A stretch of DNA of 37,916 nt from Candidatus Omnitrophota bacterium (GTDB lineage: Bacteria; Omnitrophota; Gorgyraeia; Zapsychrales; Fredricksoniimonadaceae): the NCBI GenBank assembly GCA_903959815.1, contig CAJBYM010000105.1:1-37916 (forward strand), in the 5' to 3' direction. The translations under genes and the position numbers were made by a program. The first letter of the stretch is position 1. The number at the start of each line of letters is the position of its first letter. Shown piece after piece: positions 25,173 through 32,988 of the stretch. The notes beneath the pieces were generated by a model that saw only the letters and a program-made list of their open reading frames with translations, had not been told where the DNA came from and did no database searches.

Positions 25173-26176
25173 TCCATTTTGCAAAACCTTTCTTTTTTAA
25201 CGGGATATTTGTTGTTGTTCTCGTCGCGGTGATGCTTCTTCTTTTGGCGAAGTTGCGTCGTAAGACGGTTCATCAATTTGGCGATAAGAAACTCTCCGCA
25301 TTTACGGCACGCAGTTTTTCCGTCCAGCGGTTCATATGGAAAGAGGCGTTGATCGTTGGCGTGTTTGTGTTCTCGGTCATGGCTTTGGTGCGACCTCAGT
25401 GGGGGTTTGATTGGCAGGAGGTCCGCCGGCAGGGCTTGGATATTCTCATTTTGATCGACACATCCAAGAGCATGTTGACGGAGGATGTCAAACCTAATCG
25501 CCTGGAACGTGCAAAACTCGCGGTCAAAGACCTGTTGAAGAAGCTAAAGGGTGATCGTGTTGGCATTGTCGCATTTGCAGGCGATGCTTTTTTAGCATGT
25601 CCTCTTACGGCTGATTATAGCGGGTTTGTGTTAAGTCTTGATAATTTGACGGTTGAAAGCGTGCCCCGTGGTGGAACGGATCTGGCGAAGGCCATCCAGG
25701 AGTCTTTGAAAGGGTATGAGGATGTTCCCGCCCAGTATAAAGCCGTCGTTATTCTGACGGATGGAGAGAACTGGGAAGGAGATCCTGTGCAGGCGGCGAA
25801 GCTTGCGGCACAGAAAAAGATCCACATTTATACAGTGGGCATGGGTACGCGGGAGGGTGAGCTTATTCATCTGGTCAAGGAGGATGGTGAGGCCGGGTTT
25901 GTTAAAGATGCGGCCGGAAATTTTGTAAAGTCCCGTCTTAATGAGGTGGGGCTTAAAGAGATCGCAGCTGTAACGGGTGGGGCCTATGTGCGTTCCAGCG
26001 GGGCTGAACTCGGACTCGATTATATTTATGATAACTACCTTGCGCGTCTTGAAAAGCGCGACATTGAAAGCAGGATGGAGCAGCGTTATTATGAACGTTT
26101 TCAGATCCCGCTTTTCTTTGCTTTTTTGCTTCTTGTTTTTGAATCGCGGTTATCTTCGAGGAGATCTAAGGAATGA
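25169..26176 (+). CDS. batB: BatB-like von Willebrand factor A membrane protein
   Basis: The 335-residue protein mirrors BatA: N-terminal membrane helices near residues 10-28 and 58-75, a VWA domain with MIDAS residues D97-S99-S101 in LIDTSKSM, and a C-terminal helix. LTEDVKPNRLERAKLAV just after the MIDAS is typical of BatB. It is a paralogue of BatA and overlaps both neighbours by ATGA junctions. Confidence 0.93.
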   Translation: MIHFAKPFFFNGIFVVVLVAVMLLLLAKLRRKTVHQFGDKKLSAFTARSFSVQRFIWKEALIVGVFVFSVMALVRPQWGFDWQEVRRQGLDILILIDTSKSMLTEDVKPNRLERAKLAVKDLLKKLKGDRVGIVAFAGDAFLACPLTADYSGFVLSLDNLTVESVPRGGTDLAKAIQESLKGYEDVPAQYKAVVILTDGENWEGDPVQAAKLAAQKKIHIYTVGMGTREGELIHLVKEDGEAGFVKDAAGNFVKSRLNEVGLKEIAAVTGGAYVRSSGAELGLDYIYDNYLARLEKRDIESRMEQRYYERFQIPLFFAFLLLVFESRLSSRRSKE

Positions 26177-27078
26177 GATGTGTGCTAGTGCTTGTTCTCT
26201 TTGTATTCTTTTCTGCTCCGGTCTGGGCTGACCCAGGGGCGGCTGATGTACGTGTGGGCAATGATCTTTATCGAAAAGGGAAGTTTCAGGAAGCGCTGGA
26301 ACGTTATGAAAAAGCTGTGCAAAAGAATCCGTCTGAAGCCAAAATTGAATACAATCTTGGAGCAGCAGCATATCAATCGCGTGATTATGATCTAGCCATT
26401 GAGCATTTTCAAAAGGGTCTTTTGACGGATGATGATAAGTTCAGGCGTGATGTTCATTTTAATTTAGGCGATGCATTTTATCGTTCTGGCAGAAGTCGTG
26501 AAGATAAGGATATTGAACAGGGCATTAAACGTTTCGAGCTGTCGCTCGAAAGTTTTGAAAAAGCACGCAGCCTTGATCTAAAAGATAAAGAGGCTATAGA
26601 GAACTATGAGTTTGTAAAGAAAGAACTTGAGCGGTTGAAGCAAAAGAAACAGCAACAAAAACAACAACAGCAGAAGCAGCAGCAAAGTCAGCAGGAAAAC
26701 AAAGACCAGAAGAAAGATGAAAATCCGTCACAACCAGATGATCAAAAATCTGATGAGCAGAAAAGTCAGGATCAAAAAGATAGTAATAGTGATAAGCAAG
26801 ACAAAGAAAATAAGGCCGAGGATGATCGCTCTAAGAATGATGCTTCTGACAAGGGACAGGCGGATCAGTCTCAGCAGGCCAAAAACCAGGCACAGCCGGG
26901 CAATCCTCCCAATGATCAAAACAACAGCGCATCTGGACAAACTCTCGAGGGACAGATATCATCACAGAAAGATGCGAATGATATGATGGACAATTTTGAG
27001 CGCAATGAACTCCCTAAAGGGCTTTTGAATTTTATTCGTCGATCCGGAGAAGCGCGTCCGGTGGATAAGGACTGGTAG
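26173..27078 (+). CDS. batC: BatC-like TPR protein with a long glutamine-rich region
   Basis: The 301-residue protein has a signal peptide (about residues 1-19), TPR repeats (about 27-145), then ~100 residues of low-complexity Gln/Lys/Asp/Asn/Ser sequence beginning with a QKKQQQKQQQQKQQQ tract. It ends with a conserved-looking segment, NFERNELPKGLLNFIR, containing an acidic/aromatic motif. BatC proteins are TPR partners of BatA/BatB. The low-complexity part is probably disordered in the periplasm and is the likeliest site for length variation. No frameshift is seen. Confidence 0.9.
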   Translation: MRCVLVLVLFVFFSAPVWADPGAADVRVGNDLYRKGKFQEALERYEKAVQKNPSEAKIEYNLGAAAYQSRDYDLAIEHFQKGLLTDDDKFRRDVHFNLGDAFYRSGRSREDKDIEQGIKRFELSLESFEKARSLDLKDKEAIENYEFVKKELERLKQKKQQQKQQQQKQQQSQQENKDQKKDENPSQPDDQKSDEQKSQDQKDSNSDKQDKENKAEDDRSKNDASDKGQADQSQQAKNQAQPGNPPNDQNNSASGQTLEGQISSQKDANDMMDNFERNELPKGLLNFIRRSGEARPVDKDW

Positions 27079-27082
27079 GCGT

Positions 27083-28879
27083 ATGAAAAAGTTTTTAATC
27101 AATGCTATTTTTATTTTTATGATTTGTGCGACGGCGCTTGCTTTGGATATTTCAGTCAAAGCTACGGTTGCGGATAATCGTGTGGCCATGGGCAGTAGCT
27201 TGCAATATACGATCACTGTCAGGGGGGTGCAGGATCTGCAGCCACCTGTGCTGCCTGCTTTTGACGGCTTTGATGTGCGTTATGTTGGCCCAGCTACCCG
27301 TGTTTCCGTTATCAATAATTCTTATTCTGTTGAACAGGCTTTTAACTATGTCCTTGTGCCAACCAAGGAAGGGAAGTTCAATGTTCCGTCTGTTCCTGTC
27401 ACGGTTAATGGACTTACCCTTACGACTGAGGAGGTCCCTGTTGAAGTTGTTCCTGCAGGATCTCCGTCTGGGGCTTCAGAGGCGGCCAGTGATCCACAGC
27501 AGGACATCCAAAGTCGTTTAAAACTTTTAGTTACTGTCCCCAGGGATAAGGCTTATGTGGGTGAAGGCGTGCCATTGACGTTACGTCTTTATGTGAATCA
27601 GCTTTCATTGCAGGATTTGTCTTTTCCTGAGATCGCAGAGCAAGGTTTTCAGATGGATCCATTTTCAGATCCTAAACAATTTCAGGATACGATTCAGGGG
27701 GTTGATTGGCAGGTAGTTGAATTCTCCACGGTTGTTTATCCGTCTAAAGCAGGTGAGATGTTGATCTCTCCGGCTACGCTGCGGGGGGCTTTGTTGTTTA
27801 AGAATACGAATCAGGGTGATCAGAGCGGAGGTATCTTTGATCAGGGTTTCTTTAGCAATTTCTTCTCGAATTATCAGAAACGACAGGTCACAATCACATC
27901 AAGGGCGATCAAGCTTGATGTTTTACCTTTGCCCGAAGAGGGTAAGCCTGCGGATTTTTCAGGAGCTGTAGGGCAGTATGATCTCACGGTTGATGCGGCT
28001 CCTTTAAAAGTTAAATCTGGAGATCCGATCACTTTGCGCATGGCATTGACAGGTGCGGGCAATTTGAAGGCCGTGAAGATGCCGGTGTTCCAGGAGTCTG
28101 GGTTCAAACTTTATGATCCACAGATCAAAGATGACCCGCAGGGGGGCCGTAAAACGCTTGAGCAAGTTATTATTCCAACAGATGTCAAGATCACAGCCAT
28201 TGCTCCTGTTCGGTTCAGTTATTTTGATACGACCACAGGCACCTACCGTACGATTGAGCGCGGGCCATTTGCGCTGGAAGTAACGGCGCCTGCATCAGGT
28301 GAGGAATTTCAGGCTGTTGGGTTTGCCCAGCCGTCGCTTGTATCAGCACCGGAAACTTTAGGGCGTGATATTGTTTTTATTAAAGATAGTCCTGGGCGTT
28401 TTGAAAAACGTTCAGGGCGTGACCGACAGGACGTTGTTTTCTTTATTCTTTTAGCAGTTTATATTCAGTTGTGGGCGGGTTTCTTGGCGTTTTATATTTA
28501 TCGTCAACGGCTTCTCAATGACCCGAGATTCGCGCGTCAGGTGTCGGCTGCCCGTCAGGCTTGCCGCATGCTTCAGATCGCGGGTGATCGTCTAAGGGCG
28601 GGCCATATGAAGCCTTTTTATGATATTCTTGAGAGCGCATTGAGAGATTATTTTGTCCAGCGGCTTGAACTTCCTCCGGGTCGGACGGATGTGGCAACCG
28701 TTGTACAGCGGTTAAAAGTACTGCGGGTTGAGGAGAAATATATTACGATCATGGAAGATATTTCTGCGGCGGCAGAGCAGGTGCGTTTTGCGGGCATGGT
28801 GATGCCGGACGATAAGATGCGCACACATCTGGCAGATGCACAAGATCTTGTCAGGGGTGTGGAAAGGCGGGTCAAATGA
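27083..28879 (+). CDS. batD: BatD-like oxygen-tolerance protein
   Basis: The 598-residue protein has a signal peptide (about residues 1-20), two or three Ig-like/beta-sandwich regions (for example DISVKATVADNRVAMGSSL and LKVKSGDPITLRMALTGAGN), a membrane helix near 455-477 and a cytoplasmic C-terminal domain. This is the BatD layout: a large periplasmic part and a membrane anchor. It follows batC by 4 bases and overlaps the next gene as ATGA. Confidence 0.9.
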   Translation: MKKFLINAIFIFMICATALALDISVKATVADNRVAMGSSLQYTITVRGVQDLQPPVLPAFDGFDVRYVGPATRVSVINNSYSVEQAFNYVLVPTKEGKFNVPSVPVTVNGLTLTTEEVPVEVVPAGSPSGASEAASDPQQDIQSRLKLLVTVPRDKAYVGEGVPLTLRLYVNQLSLQDLSFPEIAEQGFQMDPFSDPKQFQDTIQGVDWQVVEFSTVVYPSKAGEMLISPATLRGALLFKNTNQGDQSGGIFDQGFFSNFFSNYQKRQVTITSRAIKLDVLPLPEEGKPADFSGAVGQYDLTVDAAPLKVKSGDPITLRMALTGAGNLKAVKMPVFQESGFKLYDPQIKDDPQGGRKTLEQVIIPTDVKITAIAPVRFSYFDTTTGTYRTIERGPFALEVTAPASGEEFQAVGFAQPSLVSAPETLGRDIVFIKDSPGRFEKRSGRDRQDVVFFILLAVYIQLWAGFLAFYIYRQRLLNDPRFARQVSAARQACRMLQIAGDRLRAGHMKPFYDILESALRDYFVQRLELPPGRTDVATVVQRLKVLRVEEKYITIMEDISAAAEQVRFAGMVMPDDKMRTHLADAQDLVRGVERRVK

Positions 28880-29628
28880 GATCTTTAAGCAGCAAGGTTT
28901 TATGGACGTTGATCCTTACATCTTGTTTTAGCTCTTTTTCCTGGGCTTTGGGTGAGAAAGAGGCGGCGTCTGTGTTCGCTCAGGCGGTCAATGCTTATCA
29001 TGGGGCGGATTATCGTGAAGCGGTTGATCTTAATGAGAGATTGTTGTTGAAAGATTTTGTATCTCCGGCAGTTTATTATAATCTGGGTAATTCCTATCTT
29101 AAATCAGGTCGTTTGGGAAAGTCGTTGGTCAATTATTTGAGGGCATCTCGTTTGACGCCCAGGGATAGTGATCTACGGGCCAATCTTGTTTTTGCACGTT
29201 CGCAGGTGGAGAATTATAATTCCTGGCCGCGTAATTCCGTTTTTGCTTTGGTTCAAAAGTTCTGGTCGGCTGAAGAATTGCAGTGGATCGCGTTTGGGGC
29301 ATTTGTTGTGGCAGGGACGTTCTTGCTGGTCGCGCTCTACGCTGGATTGCGTCGTAAGCGTGTGATGATCGGTATGGGGATATTGGGTGTTGTGGCCCTT
29401 TATTTGTTGGGGGCTGTGATCTTTCAGGTGGTTGACAGGTCTGGTCAGGCTGTTTGTGTGGAGCGTGTTGAGGCCCGGTTTGAGCCCAGTGCTCAGGCAA
29501 CGGCATATTTTAAGATCCCGGAAGGGACAGAAATAAAAGTATTGCGTGAGAAAGAAAGATGGTTCAAGGTTGAACGTTCTGACGGCAAGGTTGGCTGGGT
29601 GCCGATCAAGTCCGTAGAGAGGATATAG
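28876..29628 (+). CDS. BatE-like TPR and SH3 membrane protein
   Basis: The 250-residue protein has a signal-like N-terminus, TPR repeats (about residues 31-115), two membrane helices (about 138-158 and 165-190) and a C-terminal bacterial SH3 domain (about 195-250, ending KVGWVPIKSVERI). This combination matches BatE at the end of Bat operons. SH3b domains often bind peptidoglycan or proteins outside the cytoplasm. Confidence 0.88.
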   Translation: MRSLSSKVLWTLILTSCFSSFSWALGEKEAASVFAQAVNAYHGADYREAVDLNERLLLKDFVSPAVYYNLGNSYLKSGRLGKSLVNYLRASRLTPRDSDLRANLVFARSQVENYNSWPRNSVFALVQKFWSAEELQWIAFGAFVVAGTFLLVALYAGLRRKRVMIGMGILGVVALYLLGAVIFQVVDRSGQAVCVERVEARFEPSAQATAYFKIPEGTEIKVLREKERWFKVERSDGKVGWVPIKSVERI

Positions 29629-29633
29629 CGCGC

Positions 29634-30473
29634 GTGTCCGACCATGTTAAACAGCTGCTTTCTTTAGTCCATGATGCAGGCCGTATAGCTTTGCGGCTTA
29701 TGGATGATATTCATCCTGAATTGAAAGCTGATACGTCTGTTATCACTGAAGCGGACCGTGCTATTTCCGCATTGGCGCAGCAAAGATTAAAAGCCCTTAT
29801 TGCTACAGGGCAGCATGTTCTTATCGATGAAGAAGATCCTCGTAAGTCAGATTATTTTGATGAAGCATTCTTGGACCGCACGCCTTATGTCTGGTCGATT
29901 GATCCGATCGACGGAACGCGCGTATACGCTAATCATATGCCGCATTACGGGGTCTCGATCGGTTTGATCAAGGAGCGCAAGCCATATTTGGGTGCTGTTT
30001 ATTTTCCAACACTTAAAGAACTTTTTTATTGTGACGGGGTTAATGCCTATTTGGTCAAGAATGCATTTTGCTGGAATGCCGAGCGGATGCTCATTAAGCC
30101 TGTGGATGAACAGCTCTCGAGCCGGTCTGTTTTTATTCTTTCGGATGAGATGGGCGAGGACTTTGCGTGGCGATCATCGGATTGCCGTTACTTGGTTCTT
30201 TCCTCAGCAGTGACTGAATTTTGTTGGCCTGCCGCCGGGCGTGCCTGCGGCAGTTTGTCACGCGTTCATCTGTGGGATTTTGCAGGATCCTGGCCTATCG
30301 TTGAGAAGGCAGGTCTCAAATTTCGCAATGTGAAAACAGGGCAACCCTTGGATCGTCTTGAGATCAGTGCTTTTCAACGTACGCCACCGTGGAAGCTGAA
30401 AGATTATTATATTTTATCATCTGAACGGAATTATCCTTTGTTGCGGCAGAGGCTTTCTTTTTCCGGAGAATGA
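29634..30473 (+). CDS. Inositol monophosphatase/CysQ-family phosphatase (GTG start)
   Basis: The 279-residue protein has the metal-binding motifs of lithium-sensitive phosphatases: DEEDP near residue 65, WSIDPIDGTR at about 87-96, and HLWDFAGSWPIVEKAG near the C-terminus (the usual WDxAAG is WDFAGS). Members dephosphorylate inositol phosphate, 3'-phosphoadenosine 5'-phosphate or sugar bisphosphates; the substrate cannot be told here. The start is GTG, with AGAGG about 10 bases upstream. It is placed 6 bases after the BatE-like gene and 4 before the deaminase, so it is part of the same transcript. Confidence 0.88.
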   Translation: MSDHVKQLLSLVHDAGRIALRLMDDIHPELKADTSVITEADRAISALAQQRLKALIATGQHVLIDEEDPRKSDYFDEAFLDRTPYVWSIDPIDGTRVYANHMPHYGVSIGLIKERKPYLGAVYFPTLKELFYCDGVNAYLVKNAFCWNAERMLIKPVDEQLSSRSVFILSDEMGEDFAWRSSDCRYLVLSSAVTEFCWPAAGRACGSLSRVHLWDFAGSWPIVEKAGLKFRNVKTGQPLDRLEISAFQRTPPWKLKDYYILSSERNYPLLRQRLSFSGE

Positions 30474-30476
30474 GCC

Positions 30477-30926
30477 ATGACAGCGTCTCATGAAACATTT
30501 ATGCGTGAAGCGATCGCTGAGGCGCGTAAGGGCATGGCTGACGGCGGTATTCCTATCGGTGCGGTATTGATAAAAGATGGTGTGATCGTTGGTCGGGGGC
30601 ATAATCGCCGTTTGCAAAAAGGCTCTGCCATTCTTCATGCCGAGATGGATTGCTTGGAGAATGCGGGCAGGCTTTCAGCGGCTGACTATCAGCGTTGTGT
30701 CATGTATTCGACCTTGTCTCCGTGCGATATGTGTACCGGGGCAATTCTTCTCTACAAGATCCCGATTGTTGTTATGGGCGAGAATGAGACATTCCGCGGG
30801 CCTGAAAGTTATTCACACGCGCGAGGCGTTGATCTGATTAATCTTGATCTTGATGAGTGTAAGGCATTGATGCGTGCGTTCGTTTCCGACAAACCGAAAT
30901 TGTGGAACGAGGATATTGGCATATGA
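30477..30926 (+). CDS. Yeast-type cytosine deaminase homologue
   Basis: The 149-residue protein is a zinc deaminase: H54 and E56 in HAEMDCLENAGR, and C83/C86 in SPCDMCTGAI. Recalled from yeast FCY1, RGHNxRxQKGSAxLH, LENCGRL, TLSPCDMCTGAI and the terminal WxEDIG all correspond, with the catalytic and substrate residues shifted by a constant 8 positions (yeast H62/E64/C91/C94/N51 to 54/56/83/86/43) and D155 to D146. This is closer to the fungal-type cytosine deaminase than to bacterial CodA, which is an unrelated amidohydrolase, or to TadA. It would convert cytosine to uracil. It sits in the transcript of the Bat cluster. Confidence 0.88.
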   Translation: MTASHETFMREAIAEARKGMADGGIPIGAVLIKDGVIVGRGHNRRLQKGSAILHAEMDCLENAGRLSAADYQRCVMYSTLSPCDMCTGAILLYKIPIVVMGENETFRGPESYSHARGVDLINLDLDECKALMRAFVSDKPKLWNEDIGI

Positions 30927-31378
30927 TCCATGATAGTTTTAAGAACATCAGCCGTTATGATATTCCGATGCTCAAGGATATTGTGGCGTTCCTTGAAGAC
31001 CACGATCCTTTGTCTTTGACGGCCGTTGAGATTGAGATCAAAGGGCGTGAACTTTTTGTTCGTCCGTCGCAGTATCAGACGCGCTTTCCCGAAGAAGGGC
31101 GTTTTGAGACGCATGACGTTTACGCTGACCTGCAGTATGTGGTTTCGGGTGGGGAGAGGATGGAAATGGCACCGCCTGATGTTTTGACAGCGGCTACGGT
31201 GTATGATCCTCAGGGCGACATCCGTTTTTTTACAGCAGATAAAGATATTACGGGTATTGTTGTGCGTTCCGGAGAATTTGCTGTTTTTTTTCCGGGCGAG
31301 GCGCACAGGCCCATGTGTCAGCGCGGGCTTGGCCCTGAGGCGGTGAAGAAGCTTGTGTTTAAGATCAAGATCAAATAA
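30923..31378 (+). CDS. YhcH/YjgK/YiaL (EbgC-type) family protein
   Basis: The 151-residue protein has the DUF386/EbgC beta-sandwich pattern: FVRPSQYQTR, FETHDVYADLQYVVSGGERM with the metal-type His and acidic residues, and FAVFFPGEAHRPM with another His. Members are linked to sugar metabolism and to EbgC, an auxiliary subunit of the second beta-galactosidase. The ATG at 30923 overlaps the deaminase stop as ATGA; an in-frame GTG at 30902 would overlap further and is not needed. It ends the long operon. Confidence 0.88.
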   Translation: MIHDSFKNISRYDIPMLKDIVAFLEDHDPLSLTAVEIEIKGRELFVRPSQYQTRFPEEGRFETHDVYADLQYVVSGGERMEMAPPDVLTAATVYDPQGDIRFFTADKDITGIVVRSGEFAVFFPGEAHRPMCQRGLGPEAVKKLVFKIKIK

Positions 31379-31443
31379 ACGCTGGACACTCAATTTTTCT
31401 TTTGCTATATTTATCGCCTTATTGAATGTGTATTTGTTATATT

Positions 31444-31463
31444 CCGCCCTGTTTGGCAGGCGG
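31444..31463 (+). terminator. Hairpin after the long operon
   Basis: CCGCCCTG (31444-31451) pairs with CAGGCGG (31457-31463) with one bulged C and a 5-base loop. It begins about 65 bases after the last stop codon. The following T-tract is weak, so its role in ending the operon is uncertain. Confidence 0.4.
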
Positions 31464-31497
31464 TGTATTGTTTCGGATTTCTATTATTATGATTTAC

Positions 31498-31536
31498 GTC
31501 CCGCTCGCCAGGACGCTTTGCGTCGGCTCGCGGGAC
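31498..31536 (+). repeat. Long hairpin upstream of tRNA-Lys
   Basis: GTCCCGC (31498-31504) pairs with GCGGGAC (31530-31536), then GCC/GGC, then GACGC (31512-31516) with GCGTC (31520-31524) around a TTT loop. This strong cruciform-capable element stands out against an AT-rich surrounding. Such GC-rich palindromes are often members of dispersed intergenic repeat families; only one copy is seen here. Confidence 0.55.
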
Positions 31537-31539
31537 TCC

Positions 31540-31577
31540 GCGCTGGTTTCCTTGGAAAGGTATAGAGGAAACAGCGC
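31540..31577 (+). other. Hairpin immediately before tRNA-Lys
   Basis: GCGCTG and TTTCC (31540-31551, with one bulged G) pair with GGAAACAGCGC (31567-31577). The right arm ends 3 bases before the tRNA. It may be a processing element or part of the preceding palindrome cluster. Confidence 0.5.
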
Positions 31578-31580
31578 TAC

Positions 31581-31656
31581 GGGCCTCTAGCTCATCTGGT
31601 AGAGCAAGTGACTCTTAATCACTTGGTACCGAGTTCGACTCTCGGGAGGCCCACCA
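31581..31656 (+). tRNA. tRNA-Lys (anticodon CUU)
   Basis: The 76-base gene folds as a canonical cloverleaf: acceptor GGGCCTC with GAGGCCC, D-stem GCTC/GAGC, anticodon stem AGTGA/TCACT with loop CTCTTAA (anticodon CTT at 31614-31616), T-arm CCGAG/CTCGG with TTCGACT loop, discriminator A and a genome-encoded CCA. It is a solitary tRNA gene. Immediately 3' lies a large hairpin. Confidence 0.97.
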
Positions 31657-31669
31657 TTTTTTCCATATT

Positions 31670-31708
31670 GCAAAAAACCTTCTTCCCGAATGGGAGAAGG
31701 TTTTTTGC
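31670..31708 (+). terminator. Large hairpin after tRNA-Lys
   Basis: The 18-base arm 31670-31687 (GCAAAAAACCTTCTTCCC) pairs with 31692-31708 (GGGAGAAGGTTTTTTGC) with a single bulged T and a GAAT loop. The U-rich right arm makes it a good terminator for the tRNA. The same right arm is repeated in the array that follows. Confidence 0.75.
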
Positions 31709-31885
31709 TTTTGAGGGAGAAAAAATGGTGGAGTCCTTGTGAGGCTCCGTCCGAACAAGGGCCCGCAACCCGAATGGGAGAAGGTTTTTTGCTTTTGAGG
31801 GAGAAAAAATGGTGGAGTCCTTGTGAGGCTCCGTCCGAACGGGAGGAAGTTTTTTGTTTTTGATGGGAAGACAATGGTGGAGTGC
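31685..31885 (+). repeat. Tandem repeat array downstream of tRNA-Lys
   Basis: A 72-base block (31685-31756) is perfectly repeated at 31769-31840, an 84-base period, and a third diverged copy starts near 31835 and runs to about 31904. Each unit has GGGAGAAGG, a T-run, GGGAGAAAAAATGGTGGAG and a variable palindromic tail. The ATGGTGG part is the inverted form of the tRNA's own 3' end and flank (CCACCATTTTTTCC), so the first unit plus the tRNA tail make an extended imperfect palindrome. It is non-coding: repeated ORFs on the - strand here (31587-31991) reflect the repeat, not a protein. Confidence 0.85.
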
Positions 31886-31904
31886 TTGGAAGGATTCTTC
31901 CAAG
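31886..31904. repeat. Short dispersed palindromic repeat, copy 2
   Basis: TTGGAAGGATTCTTCCAAG is identical to the 19 bases at 1559-1577. It forms the tail of the third tandem unit. A core-only third copy (AAGGATTCTTCC) follows at 31926-31937. The rest of 31905-32038 shows no gene or convincing promoter. Confidence 0.7.
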
Positions 31905-32038
31905 GACCCACAACGAGAGAATTAAAAGGATTCTTCCCAGCGCGGTAGCAAGCAGCGTAATTCTTATCCACACTTGCAAACTCATTTGCACAGGAGTATT
32001 CTTTCTCTAGTCAATTCCTAAATACAGAGAGGTTTTAA

Positions 32039-32935
32039 ATGATAGAAAGTTTGATGGATGCATTGATCGATACAGGAAAGCTGGTGCCGCTTTTGGCCGT
32101 GGTTTATTTTGTGGTCGCTTTTCTTGAGTATCGTTACGGCAACAGGATGGGGCATCTGATGGCTTCTTTTGGCCAGTTTGGCCCTGTGGCCGGGGCGTTG
32201 TTTGGGTGCATTCCTCAGTGTGGTTTTTCTGTCCTTGCATCGGCGTTGTATGTTAAGCGGCTTATATCGGTCGGGACCCTGCTGGCTGTCTTTATATCCA
32301 CATCAGATGAAGCGGTGCCGGTTTTATTATCCATGCCGGGGCAGGCTGATATGGTGGGTCATCTTGTTGTTATCAAGGTTTTGATCGCGGTCATCGTCGG
32401 TGTTGGGGTTGATCTTGTGTTAAAGGGTCGGTTCGCTGTTAAGAAAGAAGATGCGGCGTCGGTAGAAATACAGCGTTGTGATGCTGGTTCGGGTCACGCT
32501 GGATGTTGTTCTCATGGGATATCGGATACGCGTTCGAAGGCAAGGTCGCTTTTTCTCCATCCTTTGATGCATACGGTGAAGATCTTTTTCTTCTTATTCA
32601 TTTTGTCCTTCTTGATCAATGTTATCGTGGGGAACATCGGCGAAGAGCGTATCGGAGCGGTTCTTTTAACAGGAACATTATTTCAGCCTGTTCTGGCAAC
32701 GTTCATCGGTTTTATTCCGAATTGTTTTGCCTCTGTTCTTTTGGCGCAGTTTTATGTTAAGGGTGTGATCAGTTTTGGGGCATTGGTCTCGGGCCTTTCC
32801 GCTGGAGCGGGGTTGGGTGTGCTGGTCCTTGCCAAAGAGAACAAGAATATTAAAGATACTTTTATGGTGATCGGGATCTTGTTGGCGGTGAGTATGTTTT
32901 CGGGGATGATGATCCAGTTGGCCGGACGATTTTGA
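32039..32935 (+). CDS. Putative heavy-metal exporter (ArsP_2/putative manganese transporter family)
   Basis: The 298-residue protein has about eight to ten membrane segments. It carries the paired family motifs FGCIPQCGFSVLASALYV with FISTSDEAVPVLL, repeated in the C-terminal half as GFIPNCFASVLLAQFYV. This internal duplication is characteristic of the ArsP_2 (DUF2899) family, annotated as heavy-metal or manganese exporters. A cytoplasmic loop between the halves is rich in metal-type residues (RCDAGSGHAGCCSHG, about residues 142-156), a likely metal-sensing or binding segment. AGAGAGG precedes the ATG. It lies after the tRNA repeat array and is not clearly part of an operon. Confidence 0.82.
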   Translation: MIESLMDALIDTGKLVPLLAVVYFVVAFLEYRYGNRMGHLMASFGQFGPVAGALFGCIPQCGFSVLASALYVKRLISVGTLLAVFISTSDEAVPVLLSMPGQADMVGHLVVIKVLIAVIVGVGVDLVLKGRFAVKKEDAASVEIQRCDAGSGHAGCCSHGISDTRSKARSLFLHPLMHTVKIFFFLFILSFLINVIVGNIGEERIGAVLLTGTLFQPVLATFIGFIPNCFASVLLAQFYVKGVISFGALVSGLSAGAGLGVLVLAKENKNIKDTFMVIGILLAVSMFSGMMIQLAGRF

Positions 32936-32988
32936 TGAGATGCATTTTTGTGTGATTTATTTACATTTGTTTCGTTTTCATGTAGTCT

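Noticed and set aside
31685-31885. Could the repeats after tRNA-Lys be a CRISPR array?
   Set aside because: There are only two identical 72-base copies and one diverged copy, with short irregular separations and no cas genes.
31587-31991. Overlapping - strand ORFs of 94-134 codons with an internal amino-acid repeat (GLHHFFSLKSKKPSP).
   Set aside because: The amino-acid repeat is just the translated non-coding tandem array and the ORFs run through the tRNA gene.
31905-32038. A manganese (yybP-ykoY) riboswitch before the metal exporter gene.
   Set aside because: No match to the conserved loops of that riboswitch could be found by eye.
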